From contig CAKOGP040001936.1 in assembly GCA_933822405.4 (NCBI GenBank), positions 210,898 to 274,897 of the forward strand: 64,000 nt of DNA, written 5' to 3'. Of the stretch, positions 23,021 to 34,260 are shown piece after piece. The number at the start of each line of letters is the position of its first letter. Positions within the stretch are counted from its first letter, which is position 1. The position numbers and the translations under genes are program-made. Below the pieces are notes generated by a model that saw nothing but the letters and a program-made list of their open reading frames with translations, made no database searches and was not told where the DNA came from. The DNA is from Cylindrotheca closterium (taxonomy: Eukaryota > Bacillariophyta > Bacillariophyceae > Bacillariales > Bacillariaceae).

Positions 23021-25803
23021 ATGACAGCAAAACAAAAGATGCACAAACCTTCCTCTTATCTCTTCATTGCAGCAATATTATGCTTACTTCGACCATCTGA
23101 GGCATCGTCGTCGCATCGACCGATAGCTTTCTTGTTGGACGTAGACAATACGCTCTATGATGAATTGGACAGCGGGATCGAATCTCAAATTGTAAAGAAC
23201 ACACATTCATACTGCAAAGAAAGGTTTGGAATGGAGAAGGAAGAAGCTGATGACCTTTTTCGACAGTTTGGATCCACAATGGAAGGTTTAAAACAAACCA
23301 TTTTGAAAGGAAAGCTAGAATCTGAGGTTCACGAAGCTTTGGATGATTTTTATGCAACAGTTTACAAAAAGATCGACTACTCAAGTTTGCTGCTGGAATC
23401 GACGGCGCAAGAGTCTTCGACTGGATACTCTATGACAAGAGACCGAAAGCAACTACGTCAGCTGCTCCGTTTCTGTCCGCATCCTATATGGATATCGTCA
23501 AATTCGCCGAGCTGGCACGTTCGAAGGACACTTGAGGCCATGGGTCTTGCTGATATTCATTTTGAACGTTGTTTCACACCTGACCGACTCCCATTCTATC
23601 CTACGAAGCATGACCCAATTCGTTTCTTTGGTGAATACTGCGAGGAATTGCTTTCCTACGCTCGATTGATCGTCTTTGATGATTCAAGCTGGAATCTTTC
23701 CCGCATATGCGAGAACTTTCCAAGAGCGGAAGGCGTACTCGTCTCGCGTCGAAATCCTTTGACTACCGCATGGCTTCGGACCGTTTTACTCGATCCTGAG
23801 TTTAAATTCGATCAAGTACAATACCTTGACTCAAAGAATGCCGTGGATCGAAAATCGATAAACTCGAATATCTGGAATGAAGTTGTAGCCAGTCTTCAAG
23901 GCCTTCGAAAACGTGAAGTACATATTGCAGATGTTGGCGCGGGGATTCTGTCCATGCTTGATCTCTTCCTTCATGGAGACGTCAGTAAAGGTCTAAACCC
24001 TCTTCTGATAGACACGAAGGGACCTTATTTCGTTCACTACACTGCCTACGAGTCAAATGCAAAGCTCTATGAAGCTTGCCACCAAAAGCTTCTTTCATGG
24101 GGATTAACAGCACGAGAGAAATCGGAAAATGTGATCATCTACGAGGGACCGTCGGTACGAGTGAGACTCATTCTAGAAGACTTTGACAGGTCGCCACCAA
24201 TTCCAACCCCTGATTTGATTGTTGGTTGCTGTTTCGCTGATTTGTTCGATCCTTCTCAACTCGTGCCATCGTTGATAAGGTCCTTTAGTCTTTTAGATTG
24301 TCAGCGCACAATCTTATATTTCCCCATTACATTTGAAGGCATTACCCAACTGTTCCCTCCGCAACCTTTTGAGTCGACCATCGACGGTACGATACCATCA
24401 GACACAGCTGCACTTGGTGTTTATTCAGAGGCACTTTCCAGAGACCTTGGACACAACTTAGATCCAGCGTTACTGCAAGATGAAATGGAACGACATGGTT
24501 TTTCCCTTCAGAGGAAAGGTGGGTCTATGTGGAATATCCATCATGATGTAAATCCCTACCTTTATATGTGCATGCTCTACTTCTTTGGAAGTGCTGCTGG
24601 ACCAAAACTACAACACAATGGATTTGACGCACAAGGCTGGATACAAAGAATACGCAAAACGAATCCTCATATTCAAGTGTCGAACGTAGACTTGATGTTT
24701 CGGGTTGGAAAAAATCTCGATCACTGTCTACACAACACTGAATCTGACCTGGTAATGGAGGAAATCTATTTTGTCGGAACTAGAGACGTGATAACTCGCA
24801 AGAAGAGGATCCCCGAGCTCCTCCCAACACAAGTGCTAAGTAAGTACGAAACCTTGCGATGAAATCAGATCGCATATGTCGACTCAAGCATGCCCCAGTC
24901 AAATCATCGCATTCTTTAATAAGTTCAGGGACAGAGTTGAAAATTTTTAATGGACAGTTTGACGACGCCGTACTTGACGCAACAATTGAAGACATGAAAG
25001 ATGAGCGAATGGCGTACCCATTGTCGTATGGTTATTGCCTTGTCGGACACGTCATTCAGTGCGGAGATGCCGTGCCGAATGATCTTATCGGGAAACTTGT
25101 TTTTAGCTTCTCTCCACATGCATCCCATGTCGTCACTAATTTTGATAATATTCATGTCGTTCCAGATAATATTTCACCTGAAGATGCCATTTTCATGCCA
25201 TCGGTGGAAACTGCTCTTTCGTTGATTCATGATGCCAGTCCTCGAATGGGAGAGAATGTCGCCGTGTTCGGGCAAGGATTAATTGGGCTACTAGTGACGG
25301 CTATTCTCGGTACTCAAAGACAGACTTCGAATTCGGCAAAGTTTGGAGTGGTTACTGCGTTTGAGACTATCCCAACTCGCTTAATGGCTGCTGCACGATT
25401 CGGAGCTTCACAAGCACTCTTGCCTGGTAGCTTTAGTGGGCCTTTTGACGTTTCGATTGAAGTTAGTGGAAACTTTAAAGCACTTCAATCAGCCATAGAT
25501 CTTACAGCTGATGGTGGACGGATTATCGTCGGATCGTGGTATGGTAACTCCGCAGTAAATTTGAATCTCGGGATTGAGTTTCACCGGAGTCAGAAGACAA
25601 TTAGGGCATCTCAAGTGAGCAAAATCCCCTTGCAATTGCAAAGTACATGGAACAAAGATAGACGATTTGAATTCACTTGGGAGCTAGTAAGGAACTTAAA
25701 GCCGTCGCGGATGCTGTCTAGAGTAACTGACATCAACGGTGGGAAAACTGCTTACGAAGCGCTTGATAGGGGTGAAGAAATCGCCATTGCATTCAAATAT
25801 TGA
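23021..25803 (+). CDS. fusion enzyme: HAD phosphatase, methyltransferase-like, medium-chain dehydrogenase
   Basis: Two exons, 23021-24839 and 24899-25803, joined by a 59-base intron (GTAAGT...CCCCAG), give 907 residues. Unspliced, the two frames overlap by a few bases; splicing rebuilds the dehydrogenase motif QVLIKSSHSLISSGTEL. A signal peptide is likely (residues 7-30). Residues 33-290 resemble a HAD/pyrimidine 5'-nucleotidase, with LDVDNTLY (nucleophile Asp near 40) and a VFDDSSWNL loop. Residues about 300-570 look like an S-adenosylmethionine-binding fold (ADVGAGILSML, then YTAYESNAKLYEAC). From about 583 on there is a zinc-type dehydrogenase (BchC-like MDR) with the Rossmann segment FGQGLIGLL near 729. 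Substrate unknown. Each domain is a family-level call, the middle one weakest. Confidence 0.75.
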
Positions 25804-25889
25804 TCAGGTTATTAAGCTTAACTTGCAGCCTTCTCTAGCCGAAAATGCGTTTTCTGTGTACCACCGTACGGTTTGCACTGTCCTTTGGC
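25804..25889. other. short convergent 3' spacer
   Basis: Only 86 bases separate the fusion-enzyme stop from the USP stop on the other strand, so the two 3' ends must lie very close or overlap. Confidence 0.5.
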
Positions 25890-28800
25890 TTAGTTGAACG
25901 AACGTCGCCTGTAGAAGAGCACATAGGCTGCGGACGAGATTAACTCGTGTGTTCGAGTGCCTATCTTTGTGACAGACGAGTCGTCGAAAGCTGCGAACGT
26001 GTTGCTCATTGAATTCTCGTCCCATTCGCGAGCAAACGCCGTATAGTGACCGAAACCTAGCCGCCCATAGTGGTTGATCACGCCAAACAAGTCATACTCA
26101 GCCGGGACAGTTTCATCGATAATTGATGATGTCGCTTTCGCGCAATGTGGCTCCATATTGAGGCCATCAACTGGAAAATCTACGAAAGTGTCCAACTTTT
26201 CACGTCGAAGCGTATGTTTGTATGCAAACCGCTTCAGATGAACGACCAGAATATTTGGTAGCCTCCACAATTTCATCGTTTTCAGTGCCTTGACGTGTTC
26301 TTTGCAACTAGAACAATACCACATGTTGCGCTCATCAAGACGCTCTGGGTTTGTGAATGTCTCGAAGCATTGATCTAATGAAATCGCACTTCTATTATGG
26401 TTGTTGCGTTGAGACCGCAGTACATTCTGCATGCTGTCATGTTCAGCATGTGCCATGAAAAGTTCTGGGCGGATAACTGATCCACCCTTTCGAGCCACTC
26501 GAGCATCCCATTCCAGCGACAAGAACAAGAAATCTTCAGTGCACTTGTCACCGATGAACTTCAGCAGAGAGTCAGATGAATGAACTGGCAAGAGAGATGT
26601 GAGCTTCCCATCTCCCGTCGAAAAAGCATCTATAGGAGCTTTGCTTTTTCCATCAATTATGTGTATTTTCAGAATGTCCTCGGGCTTGAAGTCTTCATCG
26701 TCGATGTCGTCATCTCCATTTTTTTCTCCGATATAATGGCGTAGCATTCTCCATAAACGCTCCCAGACCTGTTGACATGGCAGATCGATATGAAATGAAA
26801 TCATCAATGGATAACCTATCAGAGTTTTGTCCCGTTCTTCACCATCTCCTTTACATACGAGGGTGTTGACAGCAACGGCGTGAATACTCCGACTTGTGAA
26901 AGGCTCAATCTCGAAAGCAGCAACAACGTCGTTGGCTCCGATCTTGTGAACAGCTTTGTTGTCGTGTAAGAGTTCATAAATGGTGTGATTGTAGATATCG
27001 GCGAAAACGATTTTGCTCTGTGAGACGCCGGTCTGTTCTGCGAGTTTCGACTTGAGATCGGCAACAGAACCACGGCGAGAAACAGTGATCGCGTGTCGAA
27101 GAGGCATTTTACCTCCTACGGCACCGAAAAATAAAACAGGGATAGTAACTGTAATGCTTTCCATCTGTGGGATTTCCAATGACACGTGATTAAATGCATC
27201 AAATGAAACAGAAACTCTTCTGCACTTTGGGCAAATGCATGTGGATTGAAATTGTCCATAGAAGGTATCAAAGACCAACGAATCGTTACGTTTCCGATGT
27301 GCATCCCAAGCCCCTGCGCCTGCTATGGCCATATTTTGTCCATCAGTAACATCTGGCATTTCCACATAAGGTGCACTCGTTATTCGATTGAGATCTTCAT
27401 GCAGACCATCCAGGAGGTATGCGAGAAATTCTTGTGCGTCGTGCTGTAAAGAACCAGCAAAACGGGGAGCGAACAGCGCAATGGCCCTTTTAAGTGACGT
27501 AGGCGATATTGCAGTGGCTTTGTCGTTCATCCATAATCCTTTCATCACTACATCATAAGCAACCGCCAGTTTCCCACCTGTTCCCAAAACGTTGGTTTTG
27601 TTGATGTCTTTTCTGAACTGATTCGATAAGAAGTACCGCGTAAGCGGGGTAGCATGGCTTAGACATTGCAGTGCAGAATTCATGAAACAAGTATTTCCCA
27701 GGTTGTTCAATCCGATCATTCCTCCTTCTCTAGTACGTTGCCTTCCGCCCAAGCTGCCGTTTGTACAAGACCCTCGATGGAAAGGCCAATGAGATTCTTG
27801 GCACTCCCAACCACAGTAGCTTACTGACATACAGCTTTTGCATTTCAAAGATGCATATGGAGCTTTGCAAGCAGTGCAGCTTTGCAGAGCTCTCGATCGA
27901 CGACGATCTCTAGAAGGAGGATACAGATTGACGACTCCCGCAGCAGTGGTCCTGCGACAAATACTCGGGGTTACTTCTCCGTACCATGATCGCAGTGCGA
28001 AATATACTTCTCTTGGTAATATTTCATAGTGATAACCTCGCACCAAGTTGGGTTTGAGATGAAGTTGCCCAGGCCTGCAAAACCAATGTAGGTGAAGACT
28101 TGAATCAGGCACAAACAGACATGAATTGTCAATAGATTCTGGCTGTAGACGAAAATTACTACCACAGCTAGAGTCATCGTCAGACGAGTCATCATTCTCA
28201 TCCATCTGTGGCAAGGTAGCGCCCGATGGCAGTAACTGCAAAACATGTTTCGCTCTGTCCCTGTCGTCATTTTCTGCAAAATGATAAAAGAAATCCACGT
28301 ATCTACACCAGTCTCGCCACCAATTCCATGAGAGTATGAAAAAAGCTTCCTCTCCTCTCTGCTCTCTTGATCCCTTGCGCGCCATCAGCAACCTCAATAT
28401 ATCTTGTTTCATTTCCGCGGCGGTCCTTTGACAACTCTTTCTACTCACATTATCGGTGTCTTTTTCCTTTCCAAGAGTTTCATTATCTGACGAGTAAGAT
28501 TCACAGATTCTCTGCAATCTCGCTAGAGCGGTTTTGTACGTTTCATTTTGCTTTTGGTCAACCCCGGGGCTCTCATCTTCATGAAAGGACAAACACTCCT
28601 TCAAATCATCCATCGATTCATTCAAGACTTTTCGAATCGTTTCTTTAGACCATGTTCTATTATTGTCTAGACACAATCCCTCCTTCGCTAGGGCCCTGCG
28701 ATATAAAGCTAGACTGATCAATTAGCTAATGATAGTAGAATCGACAATGCAAGATTCTAGTGCTTCGTTCAAACTCGGCAACAAATCGAGGTTGTCATCA

Positions 28801-29120
28801 TTATCCACTTCCTCCAGACTTCAATTTGCGGCATTCTTACCCTTCCTGTTTTTCGGTTCTTTGGCAAGAATCCAATTGCATAACTTAACGGCTTCCTCGA
28901 ATTCTTTTAGCTTCAGACGAATCATCGCTAAATTTGCATTCAAGGCAATAACCAGCGGGGAATCATCGAGATTATGTAGCCCATCAAGCCCATTCTGATA
29001 CGCCTTTGAAGCGTCGCCAAACTGCCCGTTGGTGTAATGATGATTACCACGTTCTTTCCAAATCAGTGCCGTTTCCTCGGGATTAGTATTGTTTGTGTCA
29101 TTGTCATTCGTTTGGTTCAT
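25890..29120 (-). CDS. ubiquitin-specific protease with TPR, DUSP and MYND domains
   Basis: A cysteine deubiquitinase. Exon 28841-29120 joins exon 25890-28708 through a 132-base intron (GTAAGA...TCTAG), giving 1,032 residues. The splice restores a TPR motif, EPKNRKALYRRALAKEG. Residues 1-130 are TPR repeats. A DUSP-like region spans about 219-334 (WNWWRDW to SWYG). A MYND zinc finger, C-x2-C type, lies near 369-407. The USP core begins with the Cys box LNNLGNTCFMNS near 432 and ends with the His box GHYTAF near 980; a ubiquitin-like insert is probable between them. Zinc-ribbon cysteines CPKC and CSSC are present. Exon 2 has no usable ATG at its start, so the upstream exon is needed. A retrotransposon LTR begins 71 bases upstream of this ATG. 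Confidence 0.9.
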
Positions 29121-29185
29121 CAAAGTTCTAGGAGGTTGCTCCTGATCGCACGAATTCAGGCTCTGTTGTATTATATTGTTTGATG

Positions 29186-29190
29186 TTACA
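29186..29190. repeat. target-site duplication TTACA (left)
   Basis: TTACA directly precedes the 5' LTR and is repeated directly after the 3' LTR at 34435-34439. A 5-base duplication is usual for copia integrases. Confidence 0.92.
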
Positions 29191-29364
29191 TGTGAGAATA
29201 TTCAATGAATTGGAGGTTCGTACGTCACCTCACAGAGATGGGATGGACGAACAGTAGCCTCTGATGTCGTATCAACCAAGATGTTGTTGACACGATATAT
29301 ACACACTATAGATATATACTTTTACTACATTGATCCTACCCTTAAAAGACATCAGATTTTCACA
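29191..29364 (+). repeat. 5' LTR
   Basis: 174 bases, TGTGAGAATA at the left and ATTTTCACA at the right. Identical to the 3' LTR over its whole length by eye. AT-rich TATATAC blocks in the second half could act as promoter. It begins 71 bases upstream of the USP start codon, pointing away from that gene. Confidence 0.95.
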
Positions 29365-29405
29365 CGCTCCCTCTGCGTTTTACAACACTGAATACGACAT
29401 ACTGA

Positions 29406-30299
29406 ATGCCGGGAGGAGAGTCAACGCGACGGTCAAGAAGAACAAATCTAGGACAACCACCACGTCGACTCGGAGAAGAAGAAGAAACCTTGGAACAAGA
29501 CAGCAACAGAACTGTTCGATTTCGCGACGAAAACCTCGAAGAAATTATCGACAACAGAACTGCCCAAGTTGAAATGGATCAAGGGCAAGGTGCAGCACCA
29601 CAACAGGGTGCAGACGCGAATGCAGCAAACCAAGGAAACAACCAGAATGTTGCAAACAATCCGGCACAAGCCGCTGGGAACAATGCGGGTCAAGCAGTGA
29701 CCCCACAGTTACGCCAAGTGATTGCGACTGAAATTGCGAATGCGATAGGGCCGCTAATGCAACTGCTCCAAGGACAACAGCAACAGCCGCCACAGCAAGC
29801 CCAACCTCAAGCACAACAGCAACCACCAGCGCCACATCAGCAGCAGCAGCCACCAGCACAACAGATCCAAGGACAGCAGCAACAGCCGCCACAGCAGGCA
29901 CAACCGCTAGCGCAACAACAGCCTCTAGCGCAACAACAGCCTGCACAACAACAGCTGCCGCCACTACAAAATCCTCCGGTACCGCAACCACAACCAGCTG
30001 CTGCCGCCGCAGTCCAACAACCACAAATTGTAATGGCGTCAATGTCCACCTTTCCACAAGGGACCGACCCAATGATTGATCCCAAGGATCCTGTGCATGG
30101 TCGCCTTAATCGGAGTATGTATAACGAGGCCAAGGAGGAACTCAAGACCAAGATTGACGGGAAGAACTTGAGCATGGTTATCTCGGAACTCAGGGAGAGA
30201 TGCAGTGCAATCAACTGCACGGACCTATTCAACGTTGTCACCACAAATGGGACAAAGAATTTACTCAAGCACTATGGAGAGATCACATTCGAGCCATGA
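29406..30299 (+). pseudogene. copia gag region, Gln-rich
   Basis: Open from ATG 29406 for 297 codons. After a charged N-terminus it has long Gln/Pro/Ala-rich repeats (29760-29990; PQQAQP and AQQQP units), then a short helical part. It ends prematurely: the frame changes near 30250-30300, and the CCHC zinc knuckle normal for gag is not found, so the gag 3' end and protease 5' end seem to be deleted. Confidence 0.7.
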
Positions 30300-30532
30300 A
30301 CACATCCTTAATCTTTGAGCATGATTCTGTGCCGGTGGGAATTGACAGCTGCACGTCTGCAACTGTGTGTGGGGCACGACCGATGTTCATTGGAGAACTG
30401 GAACCGGTGTTTGGTCTTAAGCTTGAAGGCGCAACAAATACAAGCATTCCAATTGTCGGACGCGGCACACTACACATCTGTGCTCTCAACACCTTACAGC
30501 TAGAGAGGCATGGATCCGCCCCACTGCACTGA
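30300..30532 (+). pseudogene. copia protease remnant
   Basis: In a different frame from gag. The segment VPVGIDSCTSATVCG resembles the active-site region of a copia protease, where DSGAS would be expected; here the Gly is Cys and the Ala is Thr or Ser. Only about 70 codons remain before a stop at 30530-30532. The reading continues in yet another frame after it. Confidence 0.55.
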
Positions 30533-30543
30533 CTATTGGAAAT

Positions 30544-31479
30544 GTGGAACTACCTGCGGGATCAGTCCTGCAACACCAAGAAGATCGGGAACTAATAAAT
30601 CAAGAAATGGACAACAAGAACTTCGAGAAGGACCCTTTTGACCTTTGTGGTGAGACAGCACCTATTCTTGCCGACACAATCGCGGGAGCATTTGAAGAAC
30701 CGGCACTGAAAGATTTCAATTTTGAATCTATTCTGTCAGAAGACTGGGATTCAACAGCCCCTGAAGCCCGACTCCCATCACTGAATGAGACGGACAAACG
30801 TACTTTGATGCTACGATGGCACTATCGTCTTGGCCACATGCCGTTCAGCCATCTCAAAGCAAGTGCAGCCGCTGGACTACTTGACCCTTGTCTTGCCACT
30901 GTTCAAGAACATCCATTTTGCCCTGGCTGTCAGTTTGGGAAAGCAACACGTCGGCCATGGCGTCATCGCTCTAAGAAGAAAGACGGGAGCCGAAAGAAAC
31001 TTTGTCAAGCAACTCATCCTGGTGACATTATCTCTGTGGACACTGCGGAATCCCAAAATGTACCTGGCCTTGTTGCCCAGTTGCGTGGACGTCCAACCCT
31101 TATGCGGTACCATTATGCGACCACATTTGTGGATCACTTCTCTGATCTTGACTATGTGCATCTCCACCAACGCAATGATGGTGACAGCATTCTTGAAGCA
31201 AAACTTGCATTTGAACGCTATGCTGGGACCTTTGGCGTCTCTGTGAAACACTATCATTGTGATAATGGCGTGTTTGCCGACACCAACTTCAAAACGGCAT
31301 GTCGCGCTGCTCGTGAAACCTCCAGTTTTATGGGGATTTGCAATGATTTCCTCCTCTCAAATTCGAAATTCCACTCTTCGAGAGGGAGAGAAACGGACAG
31401 CACTGCAGGAATTGTGAACACCGATGATAGACCAGATGTCAAACAATTTCAGCACTGCAGGAATTGTGAACACCGATGA
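30544..31479 (+). pseudogene. copia integrase with internal deletion and frameshift
   Basis: The zinc-binding pre-integrase is intact: HYRLGHMPFSHL, then CPGCQFGK. The first two catalytic acidic residues are recognisable in DIISVDTAES and HCDNGVF. Then the sequence jumps: the expected region with the third catalytic residue (Glu) and some 80-100 residues after it is missing. A 52-base tandem duplication (31398-31449 and 31450-31501) follows and shifts the frame to a stop. The integrase cannot be functional. Confidence 0.8.
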
Positions 31480-31501
31480 TAGACCAGATGTCAAACAATT
31501 T
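31398..31501 (+). repeat. 52-base tandem duplication in integrase
   Basis: Two exact copies, each starting CAGCACTGCAGGAATTG. Because 52 is not a multiple of three, the second copy shifts the frame. The coding continues after it in the alternative frame with KQFHTFGCPVYNLD, the usual sequence downstream of the copia integrase core. Confidence 0.92.
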
Positions 31502-31920
31502 CACACATTTGGCTGCCCGGTGTACAACTTGGATCCAAAGCTTCAGAGTGGAAATTCACTGGAAAATAAATGGTGTGATCAAGCGCGTATTGGAATTTAT
31601 CTTGGACTATCACGAGAACATGCACACTCAGTATCACTAGTGTTGAACCCCGACACAGGACTGACTTCACCACAGTTTCATGTGAAGCACGATGAACGAT
31701 TCGAAACGACAAAGATTCCAGCAATGAGGAATGTTGGAAAATGGCAAGGAATCACGAGAATACACGAAACTGTACTGAAGCCAAAGAGAGCACGATCAAA
31801 CAAGAGAACCAAACTGTCCCATACTCCCGTGTCTGAGCCCATTGACACAACTCAAACTCCCACACCTGAGTCAAATGGTGAGAACGGTGCACCCGTGCAA
31901 GAGAGCATGGGAGCCCATTC

Positions 31921-32187
31921 GATCGACCGGAACGGCCAAGATAGGCTAGGTCAACCCGAGCGGAACGGCCAAGATAGGCTAGCTCACGACCGGAACGGCC
32001 GAGATAGGCTAGGTCAACCCGAGCGGAACGGCCGAGATAGGCTAGCTCACGACCGGAACGGCCAAGATAGGCTAGGTCAACCCGAGCGGAACGGCCGAGA
32101 TAGGCTAGCTCACGACCGGAACGGCCAAGATAGGCTAGGTCAACCCGAGCGGAACGGCCAAGATAGGCTAGCTCACGACCGGAACGG
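31921..32187 (+). repeat. 63-base minisatellite in pol linker
   Basis: About four copies of a 63-base unit, each made of two related halves that encode DRNGQDRLGQPE and RNGQDRLAH. In-frame repeat, so the linker varies in length without changing the frame. Copies differ by A/G changes (AAGATAGG versus GAGATAGG). Confidence 0.9.
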
Positions 32188-32229
32188 GGAAGACCCCATG
32201 CATACTCAGCAAGAGAATGAGCAATTGAT

Positions 32230-32340
32230 TCAGAGGGAGACTCCAGCGTCTTCACAAAGGGAGACCCAATCCGATCCTCAGAGGGAGACACAATTGTTTT
32301 CTCAGAGGGAGGATGGATCCGCCTCTCAGAGGGAGACAGA
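32230..32340 (+). repeat. short repeat encoding QRET units
   Basis: Five copies of CAGAGGGAGA-type sequence spaced about 27-30 bases apart, encoding QRET or QRED at each step, in the same linker. Confidence 0.7.
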
Positions 32341-32833
32341 AAGAGTGAGTTTCCAACATCCGGCGCTGCAGGGAACAGTAAACTCCCAAACACAAGCAAT
32401 TCAAGCCCTGAAAGCACACAAATCCTCCTCACAGAAACGAAAACGAGGACGAGAGGAGATGGAAGAAACTGAAACTGCGACGTCCCTTGAGGAACATCGC
32501 CGCGAAATGCAATTGACGATCCGATGTTATAAAACTGAGATCGCCAGAGAGGTTCATGCAGAAGAGCTGGTCGAGCAATGCATGACTTCAAATCCGTTTG
32601 CATTCGCAGCGACGCTTGCAGATGAAGACACTATGTATCTGAATCAGGCAAAGAAAGAACCTGACTGGGTACAGTTTCACGAAGCAATGGTCAAAGAAAT
32701 ACAAGACCACACTGAGGGGAAACACTGGGAAGTCGTTCCAAGAAGTTCCATGCCAGAAGGCCACCGTGCCATGCGTGGAGTATGGTCCATGAAGCGAAAG
32801 CGGAGAGTGGGAACCGGAGAAGTCTACAAATGA

Positions 32834-34225
32834 AAGGCGAGATTATGCATCGATGGCAGTTCGCAAGAGAAAGGCGTCAACTATTGGGAGACCTACTCCC
32901 CAGTTGTTGGTTGGGAGACAATTCGAAGCCTACTGACACTGGCGATACTCAATGGATGGACTACCAGACAAATCGACTTCGTACTGGCATTTCCACAAGC
33001 AGAAGTTGAATGTCCGATGTACATGGAAATTCCGAAAGAATGTTACGTTGATGGATCGGAGTTGAACGATAACAACGTTTTGCTTTTGAAGAAGAACTTA
33101 TATGGGACCAAGCAGGCGAGCCGTGTGTGGTTCGAATTTCTGAAGGAAGGACTGGAGGAAATTGGTTTTGTACAGTCGAGTGAGGACAAGGCAGTCTTCT
33201 ACAAAGGCGAGACGATCTTTGTTGTATATGTTGATGATGGGATTTTGATGGGTCCAAACGGACGCGAAATTGATGACGTCATCGGACAACTCGGACACAA
33301 GTATAAATTAACGGACGAAGGCGACCTAAATGAATATCTCGGCATCAAAATGAAGAGAACCAAAGACGGTCGTGAACTAACCCAACCAGCACTGATCCAA
33401 CGCATATTGCAGACGGTCGGAGTGTCGCTCAATAGAGGAGATCGGCAAGAAGTGAAAACCCCAGCGACAAAAACGTTACACAAAGATGAAGGGGGTGAGA
33501 AGCGCCGAATGAATTGGGACTACAGATCGGTGGTTGGGATGCTGAATTGGTTGGCACGTTCAACGCGTCCAGAACTCATATTTGCAGTGTCACAAGTTGG
33601 TAGGTTCATGGCGTTTCCTAAGAAATCCCATGAAGATGCGATAATGAGAATATGCACCTACTTGAGAGACACTCGAGACAAAGGAATGATCATGAAACCT
33701 GACAAGAATAAAGGATTTGAGGTTTATGCCGATGCAGATTTCGCTGGAGGATACAACAAGCACAATGCAGAAGACCCAGCGACAGCAAAATCACGAACTT
33801 GCTATCACATCATGTTTAACAACTGCCTTGTATATTCCCACTCAAAACTTCAGACAGAGATTGCATTGAGTACAACTGAAGCGGAGTACATTTGCTTGTC
33901 CCAAGCGCTACGGACAGTGATCAGTTTGATGCGATTCTTCAAAGAACTAGCAAGGAAGATCAAATCATTCAAGTACAAACGACGAAGGTTCAAATGCAAG
34001 GCATTTGAAGACAACAATGGCGCGATAGCGATCGCAACAACTGAAAACTTACGGCCACGAACAAAACACATCAATATCAAATACCATCACTTCAAACGCT
34101 ACGTGCGAAAAGGGTATGTGACGATTGAACGGATAGACACAATTGATCAACTTGCCGACATTGGTACCAAGCCTCTTTTGCCCCATATGTTCATACCATT
34201 GCGGAAAGCACTCATTGGATGGTAA
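32834..34225 (+). pseudogene. copia reverse transcriptase and RNase H
   Basis: Continues in the same frame directly after the TGA. Clear motifs: CIDGSSQEKGVNYWETYSPV, QIDFVLAFPQAEVE, LYGTKQASRVW, the catalytic VVYVDDGILMG, and EYLGIKM. RNase H follows with ADADFAGG, LSTTEAEY and FEDNNGAI, ending in RTKHINIKYHHFK. Apart from the single stop codon upstream this part is intact, and it ends at TAA 34223-34225, just before the polypurine tract. Confidence 0.9.
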
Positions 34226-34260
34226 TAAATGCTCTGACTATTCGTCCTCCCAAGAGGGAG

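Larger units (their letters stand above)
31502..32833 (+). pseudogene. copia integrase C-terminus, variable linker, start of reverse transcriptase
   Basis: Contains GIYLGLSREHAHSVSLVL and QFHVKHDERFE, the conserved integrase tail, then a low-complexity linker with two minisatellites (31921-32187 and 32230-32340), then the start of reverse transcriptase (EGHRAMRGVWSMKRKR). The frame ends at a TGA (32831-32833) where a Trp codon, TGG, would fit the family; the frame stays open directly beyond it. Confidence 0.8.

Noticed and set aside
24859..25803. A separate dehydrogenase gene starting at ATG 24859
   Set aside because: It would lack the first strand of the domain, which is found at the end of the upstream frame; splicing restores the whole motif.
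29545..30268. Long frames on the minus strand opposite gag, rich in Val/Ala or Cys/Gly
   Set aside because: Mirror of the CAG/CAA-rich gag repeats; no independent coding signal.
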